Numbered from the stretch's first letter, positions 25,685-33,888 are shown. The stretch: 64,000 nucleotides of DNA from Nitrososphaerota archaeon (GCA_028867755.1 JAGWFT010000001.1:660727-724726); one strand, 5' to 3'. A program made the numbers and translations. The notes: generated by a model not told the origin, from the sequence alone.

Positions 25685-26938
25685 ATGTCCTTTTCAAATC
25701 TATCCAAGATGAATTTTGAAGTCTCTGACGAACAAAAAAGTTTTCTTGGACAAGTGGACATGGCATGCAAGTCCATTCGAGATTATGAAACCAAATGCTA
25801 TCTTGAAGAAAAACCAAATGATATGATAGTTCCAGAGTTTGGAAAGATTGGAATGCTTGGATGTCCAATCTCAAAAAGATACGGAGGACTAGGTTATGAC
25901 ATTCTAACATACGTATTTGCACTTGAAAGGATAGGAAGAGAAGGTAATTCGTTACGCACATTTTTTTCTGCACATGTATCAATAGGACAGATGGTTTTAC
26001 AAAATTGGGCAGATGAGGAACAAAAAAGACAGTATCTCCCTGATACCACATCAGGTAAAAACATCATGGCATTTGGGCTAACTGAACCTGAGGCAGGTAG
26101 TGACCCTGGCTCCATTACTACAAAGTTTGAGGAAAGTGGAGATAGTTTTATTCTAAACGGTAAAAAGCACTGGGTGGGAAATGGAACACTCGCCAAAATC
26201 ATGACTACATATGCAAGAGGCCCAGATGGAAGAATCTCTGCATTTATTGTAGATACAGATTCAAAGGGATTTCATGCAGAGGAAATGAAAAACAAGATGG
26301 GTTTGCTTAGCATAAAAAATGCAGAGATTAAATTTGAAAATTGTGTTATTCCAAAAAAGAATCTTTTGGGAACAAAGGGAAAAGGATTGAGCATAGCTTA
26401 CAGTGCTTTGATAGATGGAAGGCTGAGCGTTGCAGCAGGAGCAATAGGTGTAATGAAGGACTGTCTTGAAGAATCTATTAGACACTCTAAAAAAAGAGAA
26501 CAACACGGATCAGTACTTGCAAAAAAACAATTAATCCAGGAGCATATCTCTACAATGATACTAAATGTGGAAAGCTCACGATGGCTTGTTTATCGTGCAG
26601 CTATGGTAAGGCAAAAACTCCATGAATATGTAGAAAACTTGAAGGAAAAGGACCCAAACTGGCAGGAAAAGCTGAACCGCGAAGACAAGGAATACTCTAC
26701 ATTGAGAGGAAAGGCAGACAGGCTTGCTGCAATAGCTAAACTACATTCAACAAATGCTGCTTTTGACTCGGCAAATAGGGCAGTTCAGGTCTTTGGGTCC
26801 TTTGCATACCAGAAGACCGCCCGGGTAGCAAGGCACTTTTTGGACTCGCGCGCAATCATAATTTACGAAGGTGCAAATGAGGTTCTAAAGCTAAAGATAG
26901 CCTCGCTTGAGCTTGGTGACAAATATCAGGCATATTAG
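25685..26938 (+). CDS. Acyl-CoA dehydrogenase
   Basis: A 417-residue FAD enzyme oxidising an acyl-CoA at the alpha-beta bond. Motifs: FGLTEPEAGSDPGSITTKF, LNGKKHWVGNG, and the C-terminal IIYEGANEVLKLKIA, where the Glu of YEGANE fits the glutaryl-CoA/isovaleryl-type catalytic base position. It is closest in look to glutaryl-CoA dehydrogenase-like enzymes, but the substrate is not fixed. It is a single gene; an in-frame ATG at 25709 is an alternative start. Confidence 0.88.
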   Translation: MSFSNLSKMNFEVSDEQKSFLGQVDMACKSIRDYETKCYLEEKPNDMIVPEFGKIGMLGCPISKRYGGLGYDILTYVFALERIGREGNSLRTFFSAHVSIGQMVLQNWADEEQKRQYLPDTTSGKNIMAFGLTEPEAGSDPGSITTKFEESGDSFILNGKKHWVGNGTLAKIMTTYARGPDGRISAFIVDTDSKGFHAEEMKNKMGLLSIKNAEIKFENCVIPKKNLLGTKGKGLSIAYSALIDGRLSVAAGAIGVMKDCLEESIRHSKKREQHGSVLAKKQLIQEHISTMILNVESSRWLVYRAAMVRQKLHEYVENLKEKDPNWQEKLNREDKEYSTLRGKADRLAAIAKLHSTNAAFDSANRAVQVFGSFAYQKTARVARHFLDSRAIIIYEGANEVLKLKIASLELGDKYQAY

Positions 26939-26956
26939 CTATTTTCTATTGGTATT

Positions 26957-27685
26957 TTATTTCTGAATTTCTTGATTTTCAACATGTGGCTGAACCTTGT
27001 TCCACAACCATCCAAGTATCAAGGCATTAACAATCCAGTATGCTGTCATTGTGATTGCAGATATGGCTCTAAATCCATTGACTAGTTCCATCGGTGTTGA
27101 GATTTTGTCTGGGTTTGGCGGCATTATGACAAACATTGCACCGATAAAAACTGCATATCCCAAAAATGCGACAAATTTTTTGTTTTGCATCTTTTTGTAG
27201 AGTCTTGAAAATCCAAAAGCGCCAAGACCTGATAACGCTACAAATAATGCATATGTTGTAGCACGAAGCACTATAGTGTGAGGGTCACCTACTGTTGGTG
27301 GATTTGCAGGATATTTTAAAAACGGAATGAAATAAAGTGCTGCCCACATTATGGTTGCAAGTAGAAGAGCTTTTTTGACATTGTTTTGACCTGGAAGCAT
27401 GTGTCTTGAATATGCAAAGACTAGTCCAAACAATGAACCTGTTGCAATTCCAAGTATGCCACCAGATACTACGGAACCCTCTTTCTGCCATGTTCTATAG
27501 TCGCTAAATTGCTGCCAAAACTGTGGAGTGTTTTGAGTCTGTCCCTCATCAAACATACGTTGGTTCTCAATTCCTATAGCTCTGTCAAGATATGGTTCAA
27601 CAACTGCTACATTAATTATGCCATGAAATAATCCCGCCAAAAGACCTGCAATTACTACAATAAAGAGAAAGGAAAGGGTTTTCAC
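26957..27685 (-). CDS. cbtA: CbtA family membrane protein (putative cobalt transporter subunit)
   Basis: A 242-residue protein with five hydrophobic segments. N-terminal LLAGLFHGIINVAVVEPYLDRAI and the FLKYPANPPTVGDPHTI loop mark CbtA. CbtA works with CbtB and was proposed as a cobalt transporter from comparative genomics, not from direct biochemistry. cbtB lies 11 nt upstream, so the order is cbtB-cbtA. Cobalt would feed cobalamin, needed by thaumarchaea. Confidence 0.85.
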   Translation of the reverse strand: MKTLSFLFIVVIAGLLAGLFHGIINVAVVEPYLDRAIGIENQRMFDEGQTQNTPQFWQQFSDYRTWQKEGSVVSGGILGIATGSLFGLVFAYSRHMLPGQNNVKKALLLATIMWAALYFIPFLKYPANPPTVGDPHTIVLRATTYALFVALSGLGAFGFSRLYKKMQNKKFVAFLGYAVFIGAMFVIMPPNPDKISTPMELVNGFRAISAITMTAYWIVNALILGWLWNKVQPHVENQEIQK

Positions 27686-27696
27686 GTCATATCACG

Positions 27697-27924
27697 CTAG
27701 TGACATGGAAAACCTGATGCGTGTCTCATATCGTGGGTAAACTCATGTAGGTATCCTACGCCGTTCATCTGACCGTAGGCCATTTGACCTTCTGCTATGC
27801 TAAACAGCTGTCCTTGATCAAAACCCACTACGAAATACCCCAGTCCAAACAACGCAAACAGAGCTACTGCAGCAATTATTGGAACCACACGCCGTGTTTT
27901 TGTTATTTGAGATGTGTTTACCAT
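27697..27924 (-). CDS. cbtB: CbtB family protein (putative cobalt transporter subunit)
   Basis: Small single-pass protein (75 residues from the chosen ATG 27924; 83 from ATG 27948). One membrane helix (VVPIIAAVALFALFGLGYFVV) and the CbtB His-rich end HEFTHDMRHASGFPCH, likely metal-binding. I prefer 27924 because the TATA-like TTTAAATA (27950-27958, minus strand) then sits about 26 nt upstream. It pairs with cbtA. Confidence 0.85.
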   Translation of the reverse strand: MVNTSQITKTRRVVPIIAAVALFALFGLGYFVVGFDQGQLFSIAEGQMAYGQMNGVGYLHEFTHDMRHASGFPCH

Positions 27925-27959
27925 TTCTATATCAAAACTGTTCGGCATTTATTTAAACT

Positions 27960-27978
27960 ATTGGACAGTTTATCCAAT
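27960..27978 (-). promoter_or_regulatory. Inverted repeat upstream of cbtBA
   Basis: ATTGGA and TCCAAT arms (27960-27965 and 27973-27978, 7-nt spacer) flank the upstream side of the cbtB TATA element. The position suits a metal- or B12-responsive regulator. No cobalamin riboswitch pattern is seen in this 150-nt gap. Confidence 0.4.
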
Positions 27979-28095
27979 GCTGTATTACATCATATCTTGA
28001 TAGGATCACATGATATCATAAAAAATAATTTATAAAATTGCAGTTCGTCTGATCTAAGTTTTGAGATACAGTTTTGACAGTACTAAAAATGTAAT

Positions 28096-29307
28096 CTAGT
28101 CCCTTGATAAGACTTGGTTCATTATGGACAAGCCTTGCTCTACCTGTTCTTTTGTTATTACAAGTGGAGGTATGATTCTAAGGGATTTTTGACCAGCACC
28201 AAGTGTAAGCAAGCCATTTCTAAACAACTTGACTATCTTTTTTTCTCTGCGTATTTTTGTGTCAAACTCTAGGCCGATCATAAGGCCTAGTCCTCTTACG
28301 TCAACTACTCCCTTTTTGCCTACAAGTTCTTGCAGTCCACGCTTTAGTATATTGCCCATCTTAGTTGCATTCTCTAGCAACTTATCACGTTTTATGACAT
28401 GGATTGTTTTGGTCCCGACTGCCATGTCTATTCTGCTTCCCCCTCCCCAAGTACTAGAAAGAGCAGATCTGTCACTTGGCTCAAATTTCTTGTTGTATAT
28501 TGCAGCTCCAACCTGCAAAGCCTTGGCGGTACTCATGATATCAGGAGTTACTCCGTAATGCTCAAAAGCCCACCACTTGCCTGTATGGCCAAGACCAGAC
28601 TGCACTTCGTCCAAAATTAGAGGTACGCCATATTGCGTAGCATATTTTCTCAAGTTTCTGATGAATTTTTTGCTTGCAACATAATATCCACCCTCTCCCT
28701 GAATCACTTCAGTTAGGATGAACGCAACCTTGTTTTCCTTTAGCAAAGATTCTAAAGCATTAATCTCAGGATCGTTATCATTTGTGCAGAACTTGATTCT
28801 CTTGACTGGAATCTCTGGAAAGTTGTACTTGTGCACTGGTCTGCTAGACGTAAAGCTAAGTGCTCCAAGTGTTCTTCCGTGAAATGCTCCAAGACACGAG
28901 ACTCCAGGTAGAGGCCCCATCTTCCGGTATGCAATCTTTATTGAATTTTCTACCGCCTCTGCACCGCTGTTGATAAAAAATGCCTTAAAGTTTCTTGGTA
29001 TTATGGTAGATATAATTTCTGCAAGGTCAGCATGTTCTTTGGAGTAAAAGTCCTGTCCTGCAATCTTGTGGGTTCCATTTGTGGAATATTCTGCTAATAC
29101 TTCCATTATGTCAGGATGTGAGTATCCTATGGGGCACGCACCAATGTTGGAAGTAAAATCAAGAAATTTGTTACCATCAGGATCCTCGATGATACAATCA
29201 TGACCATTTGCAATTACTAATGGGTACACAAATGTGGAATCGTACGCATATTTTCTCATTGTATCAATGATACGCTTTGAGTTTGGGCCTGGAATCTTTT
29301 TGTTCAT
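28096..29307 (-). CDS. Class III aminotransferase (acetylornithine/GABA type)
   Basis: A 403-residue PLP enzyme. Motifs: DPDGNKFLDFTSNIGACPIG, FFINSGAEAVENSIKIAYR, AFHGRTLGALSFT, ILDEVQSGLGHTGKWWAFEH and the Schiff-base lysine in MSTAKALQVGAAI. It belongs with 4-aminobutyrate/acetylornithine aminotransferases; the amino donor is not resolved by sequence. It is a single gene, upstream AT-rich DNA divergent from a short ORF at 29371. Confidence 0.87.
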   Translation of the reverse strand: MNKKIPGPNSKRIIDTMRKYAYDSTFVYPLVIANGHDCIIEDPDGNKFLDFTSNIGACPIGYSHPDIMEVLAEYSTNGTHKIAGQDFYSKEHADLAEIISTIIPRNFKAFFINSGAEAVENSIKIAYRKMGPLPGVSCLGAFHGRTLGALSFTSSRPVHKYNFPEIPVKRIKFCTNDNDPEINALESLLKENKVAFILTEVIQGEGGYYVASKKFIRNLRKYATQYGVPLILDEVQSGLGHTGKWWAFEHYGVTPDIMSTAKALQVGAAIYNKKFEPSDRSALSSTWGGGSRIDMAVGTKTIHVIKRDKLLENATKMGNILKRGLQELVGKKGVVDVRGLGLMIGLEFDTKIRREKKIVKLFRNGLLTLGAGQKSLRIIPPLVITKEQVEQGLSIMNQVLSRD

Positions 29308-29370
29308 AATTTATTTTTCTATATACTATACAATAGAAAAATTTTCTAATAAAGACTATCATAGATATCT

Positions 29371-29481
29371 ATGGGCGAAAACCACAGGGGATTTGACGAA
29401 CCAAATCGCAAACAAAGGCAAAGAAGAGCTAAAAAGGCAAGGAAAGTGCAGAGGGAGGGATTTGAACCCCCGAACCCCTAA
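29371..29481 (+). CDS. Short basic ORF running antisense into tRNA-Leu (36 aa)
   Basis: ATG at 29371 opens 36 codons with a very basic middle (RKQRQRRAKKARK) that enter the tRNA-Leu gene on the opposite strand and stop at 29481. TTCTAATAAAG at 29343-29353 is placed like a TATA box. The end (REGFEPPNP) is only the antisense of the tRNA T-arm, a well-known false-ORF signature, so this is doubtful. Confidence 0.25.
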   Translation: MGENHRGFDEPNRKQRQRRAKKARKVQREGFEPPNP

Positions 29482-29545
29482 AGGAAAGGATTTCCCATGC
29501 CAGATCTTGAGTCCTTCTCGGTTGGCCGGGCTTCGATACCTCTGC
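29447..29545 (-). tRNA. tRNA-Leu(CAA) with 14-nt intron
   Basis: The 7-bp acceptor stem is perfect (29539-29545 with 29448-29454), discriminator A at 29447, no encoded CCA. The T-arm has loop TTCAAAT; a long variable arm marks Leu. The anticodon stem AAGGA/TCCTT only closes if 14 nt (29492-29505) after position 37 are removed. The junction is canonical: CTCA pairs TGGG over 4 bp, with bulges AG|A and AA|A. The loop is then CTCAAGA with anticodon CAA. Confidence 0.93.
29492..29505 (-). other. 14-nt BHB intron in tRNA-Leu (position 37/38)
   Basis: Intron starts after G37 and ends before A38. It has a 7-nt loop and no inner helix, so it is a reduced bulge-helix-loop substrate for the tRNA splicing endonuclease. 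Confidence 0.85.
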
Positions 29546-29565
29546 AACGAAAGATTTGGACATTG

Positions 29566-29575
29566 AATATATAAA
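29566..29575 (-). promoter_or_regulatory. TATA box of tRNA-Leu
   Basis: TTTATATA on the minus strand is centred 26 nt upstream of the tRNA 5' end at 29545. Confidence 0.6.
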
Positions 29576-29614
29576 CTGAAACCGTAGTTTTGAATTCTGA
29601 CTTTGGATTATTTT

Positions 29615-29761
29615 TTAATTTAGTAGTTTTTCTGATATTGCAGGCATCGTATAGAAGAATTCATCTTCAAAAGCAAAATCCTGTTTTCCCTGCTTTCTTA
29701 ATGACTCAAAATAGCTCATACAATTTGCATAGAACTCATTTGATTGATTTTCTTGAGGCAT
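29615..29761 (-). CDS. Small acidic protein (48 aa)
   Basis: This is in the 303-nt gap between tRNA-Leu and the peroxiredoxin gene. The ATG at 29761 opens 48 codons starting MPQENQSNEFYANCMSYF and ending MPAISEKLLN, acidic and aromatic-rich, with natural-looking composition. No family or clear promoter is recognised. An opposite-strand frame over the same bases has poorer composition. Medium-low confidence. Confidence 0.42.
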   Translation of the reverse strand: MPQENQSNEFYANCMSYFESLRKQGKQDFAFEDEFFYTMPAISEKLLN

Positions 29762-29848
29762 GTATAAGATACTTTCAGAAAAGGGGTTTGTTTTGATATG
29801 TAAGAAATTTTAGACACATTTATTGTCTTTTTTTAATTCTGAAATGTT

Positions 29849-30283
29849 CTAGCTGAGAAGGCTTTGTACGAACTCGATATGATTTGAGGTGCTCAATCCT
29901 TCCACTATCTTTTCTATCTTACTGTCAAGTCCTATGAGATACGTTATTCTCTTTGTATACATGCCAAGTGCTCCTTTTGCATTATAAAGACCGGCAACTT
30001 TCTTACCTGGATCTGACAAAAGCTTGAACTGTAATTCATTTCTCTGACAGAACTCCTTGTGTGATTCTTCTGAATCTTGATTTATTCCAAATATTTCATA
30101 TTGGTCAGAAATCTTTGGGAAATAGTCTCTAAATCCACGTACCTCTGCAGTACATCCGGGGGTGTTGTCTTTTACATAAAAAAACAAGATGACTTTTTTC
30201 TTACCAATATGTGATGATAGCCTGACAGTTTCTCCAGTATCTGCTTTTAGTTCAAAATCTGGTGCAATATCGCCAACTTGCAT
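29849..30283 (-). CDS. bcp: Peroxiredoxin, Bcp/PrxQ family
   Basis: A 144-residue thiol peroxidase: GDIAPDFELKADTGETVRLS, FFYVKDNTPGCTAEVRGFRD with the peroxidatic Cys in PGCT, and the thioredoxin-fold end. The resolving Cys usually five residues later (PGCTKEAC) is Arg-Gly here, so it is a 1-Cys or atypical form; another Cys in HKEFCQRNEL might serve. It detoxifies peroxides in the cytoplasm. Probably co-transcribed after sufC, 36 nt upstream. Confidence 0.9.
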   Translation of the reverse strand: MQVGDIAPDFELKADTGETVRLSSHIGKKKVILFFYVKDNTPGCTAEVRGFRDYFPKISDQYEIFGINQDSEESHKEFCQRNELQFKLLSDPGKKVAGLYNAKGALGMYTKRITYLIGLDSKIEKIVEGLSTSNHIEFVQSLLS

Positions 30284-30319
30284 ATATCTTTGAAAAATGA
30301 ATTTAATTTAACTTTTTTT

Positions 30320-31108
30320 TTAAGAACTAGTTTGCTCAGAAGAATCTTGGATTCCAAGCCAAGAGTACCCTTTTTGTTCCAACTCGTCTGCAAGCTCCTT
30401 TGGACCTTCCTTTATCATTTTTCCTTGTGCCATGACATGTACATAATCAAGTTTGTCCAAAAACTTGAGTATCCTTGCATAATGCGTGATTACTATTACT
30501 GTTGCATCTTTTCGTGATACTTGGCTTATTGCCTTTGCAACTGCTTGTACTGCGTCAATGTCCAATCCTGAGTCTGGTTCATCAAGAATTGATATTTTTG
30601 GTTGGAGTACTGCCATCTGTAACACTTCTGATCTCTTTTTTTCACCGCCGGAAAATCCCTCGTTAAGATATCTTGATAAAAAGTCTTGTCTTAGCCCTAC
30701 TTGATCTAGATTCTTTTTTAGATAATTCTGAAATTCTCTTACTGTCAAAAAAACTTCACGATTCTGGTCGCCAAGTGACTTACTCAATGCATTGTAAGCA
30801 GTTCTTAGAAAATGTGAATATCCTACACCTGCTACCTCTGTTGGATATTGGAATGCCAAGAATAGCCCCTTCTTTGCTCTTTCATCAGCTGACATATCAA
30901 GAATGCTTTGTCCATCTAGGAGAATGTCGCCACTTGTCACCTCGTATTTTGGGTGACCTAAAATTGTATAAGCCAAAGTGCTCTTCCCTGATCCGTTTGG
31001 GCCCATTATTGCATGTACCTCGCCAGGACTTGTCTTGAGATTTACTCCCTTGAGAATTTCCTTGCCTTCTCTTTGAGCGTGCAAGTCTTTGATTTCAAGT
31101 ATTGCCAT
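30320..31108 (-). CDS. sufC: Fe-S cluster assembly ATPase SufC
   Basis: ABC-type ATPase that powers the SufBC2D complex. Motifs: Walker A GPNGSGKST, Q-loop FLAFQYPTEVAGV, signature GFSGGEKKRSEVLQM, Walker B ISILDEPDSGLDIDAVQ and H-loop VITHYARIL. ATG at 31108 is chosen because GGAG lies 6-10 nt before it; an ATG at 31120 is in frame. It sits apart from sufB/sufD (5.1-7.9 kb), next to a peroxiredoxin, which suggests an oxidative-stress context. Confidence 0.95.
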   Translation of the reverse strand: MAILEIKDLHAQREGKEILKGVNLKTSPGEVHAIMGPNGSGKSTLAYTILGHPKYEVTSGDILLDGQSILDMSADERAKKGLFLAFQYPTEVAGVGYSHFLRTAYNALSKSLGDQNREVFLTVREFQNYLKKNLDQVGLRQDFLSRYLNEGFSGGEKKRSEVLQMAVLQPKISILDEPDSGLDIDAVQAVAKAISQVSRKDATVIVITHYARILKFLDKLDYVHVMAQGKMIKEGPKELADELEQKGYSWLGIQDSSEQTSS

Positions 31109-31242
31109 GCACATCTCCAATGGGTTTTCGATATATAATCTAACAAAAAATTAGATCAAGCTAATGGATGTTCTAAGGTTGTAGAATGATTCGAGAGATA
31201 CAAATCTGTTATTGATATGAGAAATAAACAAAAAGGAAGGGG

Positions 31243-32202
31243 TTAGTTTTTGGCTAACGCTGGTCTTAGAACAATCTTGATCTTGTATGCACTCAGGATT
31301 TCCTTGCATCTGTTTCGTATAGTAACCTCAGTGATTCCCGCAACGCTTGAGACGTCTCTTTGTAAGATGCTCTGCCCAAGTAGTGTTGATGCGATGTAAA
31401 GGTAGGCAGCAGCAAGACCGTTTGGTGCCTTTCCGTCTGCTATATTGTGGTCCTCTGTCTTTTCTGCAATCTCTGCAGCAAGTCTTTCTACGCGAACCTC
31501 AAGTTTTGCAAGGTTTGCAATCTTTGAGATGTATTTTTCAAGGGTTACTACTGGTGCTGTTTTTGATCCAAGCTCCATCACGAGCATTCTGTAGTATTTT
31601 GCAGTCAGCTTTACGTTCATTTTTTCGTCTTTTGAGCTTCCAGTTGCAGCGCAAATCTCATCCAGTGATCTTACAACATCGCACTGTTTGCATGCCATGT
31701 AAATGGTTGCAGCAGACATGCAGGCAACAGATTTTCCCTTTGCCTCTGTCTGACCATCAAAGTTTCTGTATATCATTGATGCGCTCTCAATTACATTTCT
31801 TGGTAGTGCTAGCGATTGGCAAGTCTCTCCTATCTTTGAGAGTATATTTGCAAGTCGCCTCTCTCTTGGAGATGCGACTCTAATTCTTGTCTGCCATTTT
31901 CTCAGATTGTACATCTGAAGTGCCATGTCGCTTGAAATTGATTTTCCGCTAAAGTCTCTAGTTCCAAGTGCTATCTCTGTTCTGATTCCAAGGTCATGCT
32001 GTGCATAGGTTGTCTGACCGCTTGCTCTTGCAGTTTTCATTTTTTCTTCTGGATTAGTTGCTCTTGATTCTGGGCCGTAATCTGACATCTGCTCCATTGC
32101 TACCAGTCCGCAGCCAGAACAAATTTTTTCTCCACTATGAATGTCATCAACTAAGATTGAACGACATTCTGGACAATTTGTTTGTAGTTCTGTTATGTTC
32201 AT
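31243..32202 (-). CDS. tfb: Transcription initiation factor B (TFB)
   Basis: Archaeal TFIIB homologue that recruits RNA polymerase to TBP-bound promoters. The 319 residues have the N-terminal zinc ribbon (CPECRSILVDDIHSGEKICS then GCGLV), the B-finger/linker region, and two cyclin-like repeats (LALPRNVIESASMIYRNF; CKQCDVVRSLDEICAATG; the final VAGITEVTIRNRCKEIL helix-turn-helix). Its ATG overlaps the gar1 stop by 4 nt, the familiar archaeal gar1-tfb pairing. Confidence 0.95.
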   Translation of the reverse strand: MNITELQTNCPECRSILVDDIHSGEKICSGCGLVAMEQMSDYGPESRATNPEEKMKTARASGQTTYAQHDLGIRTEIALGTRDFSGKSISSDMALQMYNLRKWQTRIRVASPRERRLANILSKIGETCQSLALPRNVIESASMIYRNFDGQTEAKGKSVACMSAATIYMACKQCDVVRSLDEICAATGSSKDEKMNVKLTAKYYRMLVMELGSKTAPVVTLEKYISKIANLAKLEVRVERLAAEIAEKTEDHNIADGKAPNGLAAAYLYIASTLLGQSILQRDVSSVAGITEVTIRNRCKEILSAYKIKIVLRPALAKN

Positions 32203-32468
32203 CTTCTATTTCCTCTGAATCTTTTTGGTTTCATCGCAGGAGATTCATCGACGATGTAAACGTGTTGTCCAATGTGTCTTTTGATATTGTTGGTAAGCGG
32301 AATTGCTGACGCATATGGTGCATCAACAGGACCTATCATTTCCGAAACTTTGGCGACTTTGGTTCCAGAGTTATCTACTATAATCTGGCCATCACGCAGC
32401 GGTTTAGAAAGTCTAATCAAGACTCTACCGCTATTTGCTAAATGCAATACCTCGCCTACCTCCTGCAA
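32199..32468 (-). CDS. gar1: H/ACA RNP protein Gar1
   Basis: An 89-residue subunit of the H/ACA RNP, which guides pseudouridylation. EVGEVLHLANSGRVLIRL opens the beta-barrel; KVSEMIGPVDAPYASAI is the Gar1 signature; the basic end (KPKRFRGNRR) suits RNA binding. The TTG start follows GGAG-like sequence poorly, but no ATG is available. It is coupled to tfb downstream. Confidence 0.9.
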   Translation of the reverse strand: MQEVGEVLHLANSGRVLIRLSKPLRDGQIIVDNSGTKVAKVSEMIGPVDAPYASAIPLTNNIKRHIGQHVYIVDESPAMKPKRFRGNRR

Positions 32469-32542
32469 TTAGTGGATCAACCGAATACTGTTATCAATAG
32501 AGTTCTGTCAAAATTACTTTAGCTATAAGCTAGAATAGCTGT

Positions 32543-32842
32543 TTACTTGGTCTGTTTAGCTCTTCGCGATACAATCTTGTCTGAAATTGCAGAAATTATT
32601 TTGGTTTTTGGTTGTACCTTTGCAAGTACAATGTAGCCGGATCTGACATAGGGTCTTCTTGGAAATCTTACCTGCTCGTTAGTTTCTGTTGGTTCAAACC
32701 CAGCTGCCTTGGCAGCATCTATCAACTCTTTGAGCGAAGGATCGAAAATACTTTTTTCACGAGAAACTCGTCGGCCCATTTTTTTTGAAAGCGTCTTGTT
32801 GAAATAATCCAACCAGATTACGATGTGTTCGTAATCTTTCAT
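32543..32842 (-). CDS. srp19: Signal recognition particle protein SRP19
   Basis: A 99-residue protein that binds SRP RNA and prepares it for SRP54. Signature DYFNKTLSKKMGRRVS and FEPTETNEQVRFPRRPYVRS match archaeal SRP19. It sits 7 nt after rps8e; srp54 is at 38.3 kb. Confidence 0.93.
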   Translation of the reverse strand: MKDYEHIVIWLDYFNKTLSKKMGRRVSREKSIFDPSLKELIDAAKAAGFEPTETNEQVRFPRRPYVRSGYIVLAKVQPKTKIISAISDKIVSRRAKQTK

Positions 32843-32849
32843 TTTGTAA

Positions 32850-33230
32850 TCACTTTATCAAAATTGCATTTACTGCGCCGTCTTGGCCTGGTCTTGAAAC
32901 TACTTTGCACTGACCATCTTCAGTTTCCAAAATTGCGCCCTTTGAGATCACACCACGTCTTTCATAATCACTACTTGCTGGATTTTTTAAAACTTTGAGG
33001 ATCTTTACTTTCTTTACCTTTCCATCTGGAATAGATAAGTTTACAAAATCTGTAGTCTTGAGCGAAGTCTTTCTATTGTCACCGCGAACCTTTCTTGTAA
33101 CGGTAACATGTGGACCTGGAATTGCTTCTACTGAATATCTGTCAATTTCATATTTTCTCCTAGTTCTAAGAGGATATCTTCTGCCTCCAGTTATCTTACT
33201 TGTTGCAAGATTCTCTACAGACTTCTTCAT
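32850..33230 (-). CDS. rps8e: Ribosomal protein S8e
   Basis: The 126-residue archaeal/eukaryotic small-subunit protein eS8. Signatures: TSKITGGRRYPLRTRRKYE near the start, and NPASSDYERRGVISKGAIL. It precedes srp19 in the same direction. Confidence 0.95.
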   Translation of the reverse strand: MKKSVENLATSKITGGRRYPLRTRRKYEIDRYSVEAIPGPHVTVTRKVRGDNRKTSLKTTDFVNLSIPDGKVKKVKILKVLKNPASSDYERRGVISKGAILETEDGQCKVVSRPGQDGAVNAILIK

Positions 33231-33291
33231 AAGCAGTCGATAAAGTAACTCTAATTTATACCATTTAGAACAAATGCCATTCTCAGTGGGC

Positions 33292-33888
33292 TCACTGACT
33301 TGGCTGTGTTATGGACTCGACAGTTTGCTCTGTCTGCTGTGGGGTCTGACTTGAAGAACCTTGGTTTGAAGATCTGACTTTGGTGAAAAGTTTCTGTTTT
33401 AATAAATCCTTGTCGCCCTGAATTCCAAAATATTTCTGGAATTTTTCTGTCGTGTTGTATATCTTGAGCCTTCCAACATTTTGGTGTTCAATGTATGCTA
33501 ACTGTTCAAGCAGCTTGAGATGTAGATATACACCAGAACCACGGACCTCTACCAATCTTTTTGATGAAATTGGCTGCATGTATGCGACATATGATAACGT
33601 CTTCAATGTTGCAGTTGGAAGCAATGGCTTTGATGCATACTTTCTGATAACTGTATTATATTCAGGTTTTAGCTGAAATACGTATGAGCCATCAGGCAAA
33701 GACGCTATCTCTAGTGCCCTAAAGGCGGACTTTGTCTTTTTCACAATTCCTGTCATGAGAGCAAGTGTCTTGGTTCTAGATTCTGTGCCAGAGGCCTTTA
33801 TCAATTCCTCGATTGTAAGCGGTCTTCCCGCAGAGTATAGTGCGGCCTCTAATCTGGCTACTGCCTCATCGTCTTCTACCTTGTTCAT
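33292..33888 (-). CDS. scpB: Segregation and condensation protein ScpB
   Basis: A 198-residue kleisin-partner protein with two winged helices: RLEAALYSAGRPLTIEELIK at the start and KTLSYVAYMQPISSKRLVEV with RGSGVYLHLKLLEQLAYI later. The last 25 residues are Ser/Gln/Thr-rich and disordered. It acts with ScpA and SMC in chromosome organisation. scpA lies 70 nt upstream. Confidence 0.9.
   Translation of the reverse strand: MNKVEDDEAVARLEAALYSAGRPLTIEELIKASGTESRTKTLALMTGIVKKTKSAFRALEIASLPDGSYVFQLKPEYNTVIRKYASKPLLPTATLKTLSYVAYMQPISSKRLVEVRGSGVYLHLKLLEQLAYIEHQNVGRLKIYNTTEKFQKYFGIQGDKDLLKQKLFTKVRSSNQGSSSQTPQQTEQTVESITQPSQ

Noticed and set aside
27925-28095. Cobalamin riboswitch upstream of cbtBA
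   Set aside because: No B12-box-like GCCACTG sequence is present; only an inverted repeat and TATA box are seen.
29590-29796. 68-codon plus-strand ORF in the tRNA-Leu/bcp gap
   Set aside because: Its composition is not protein-like, it has no promoter, and it shadows a better 48-codon frame on the minus strand.
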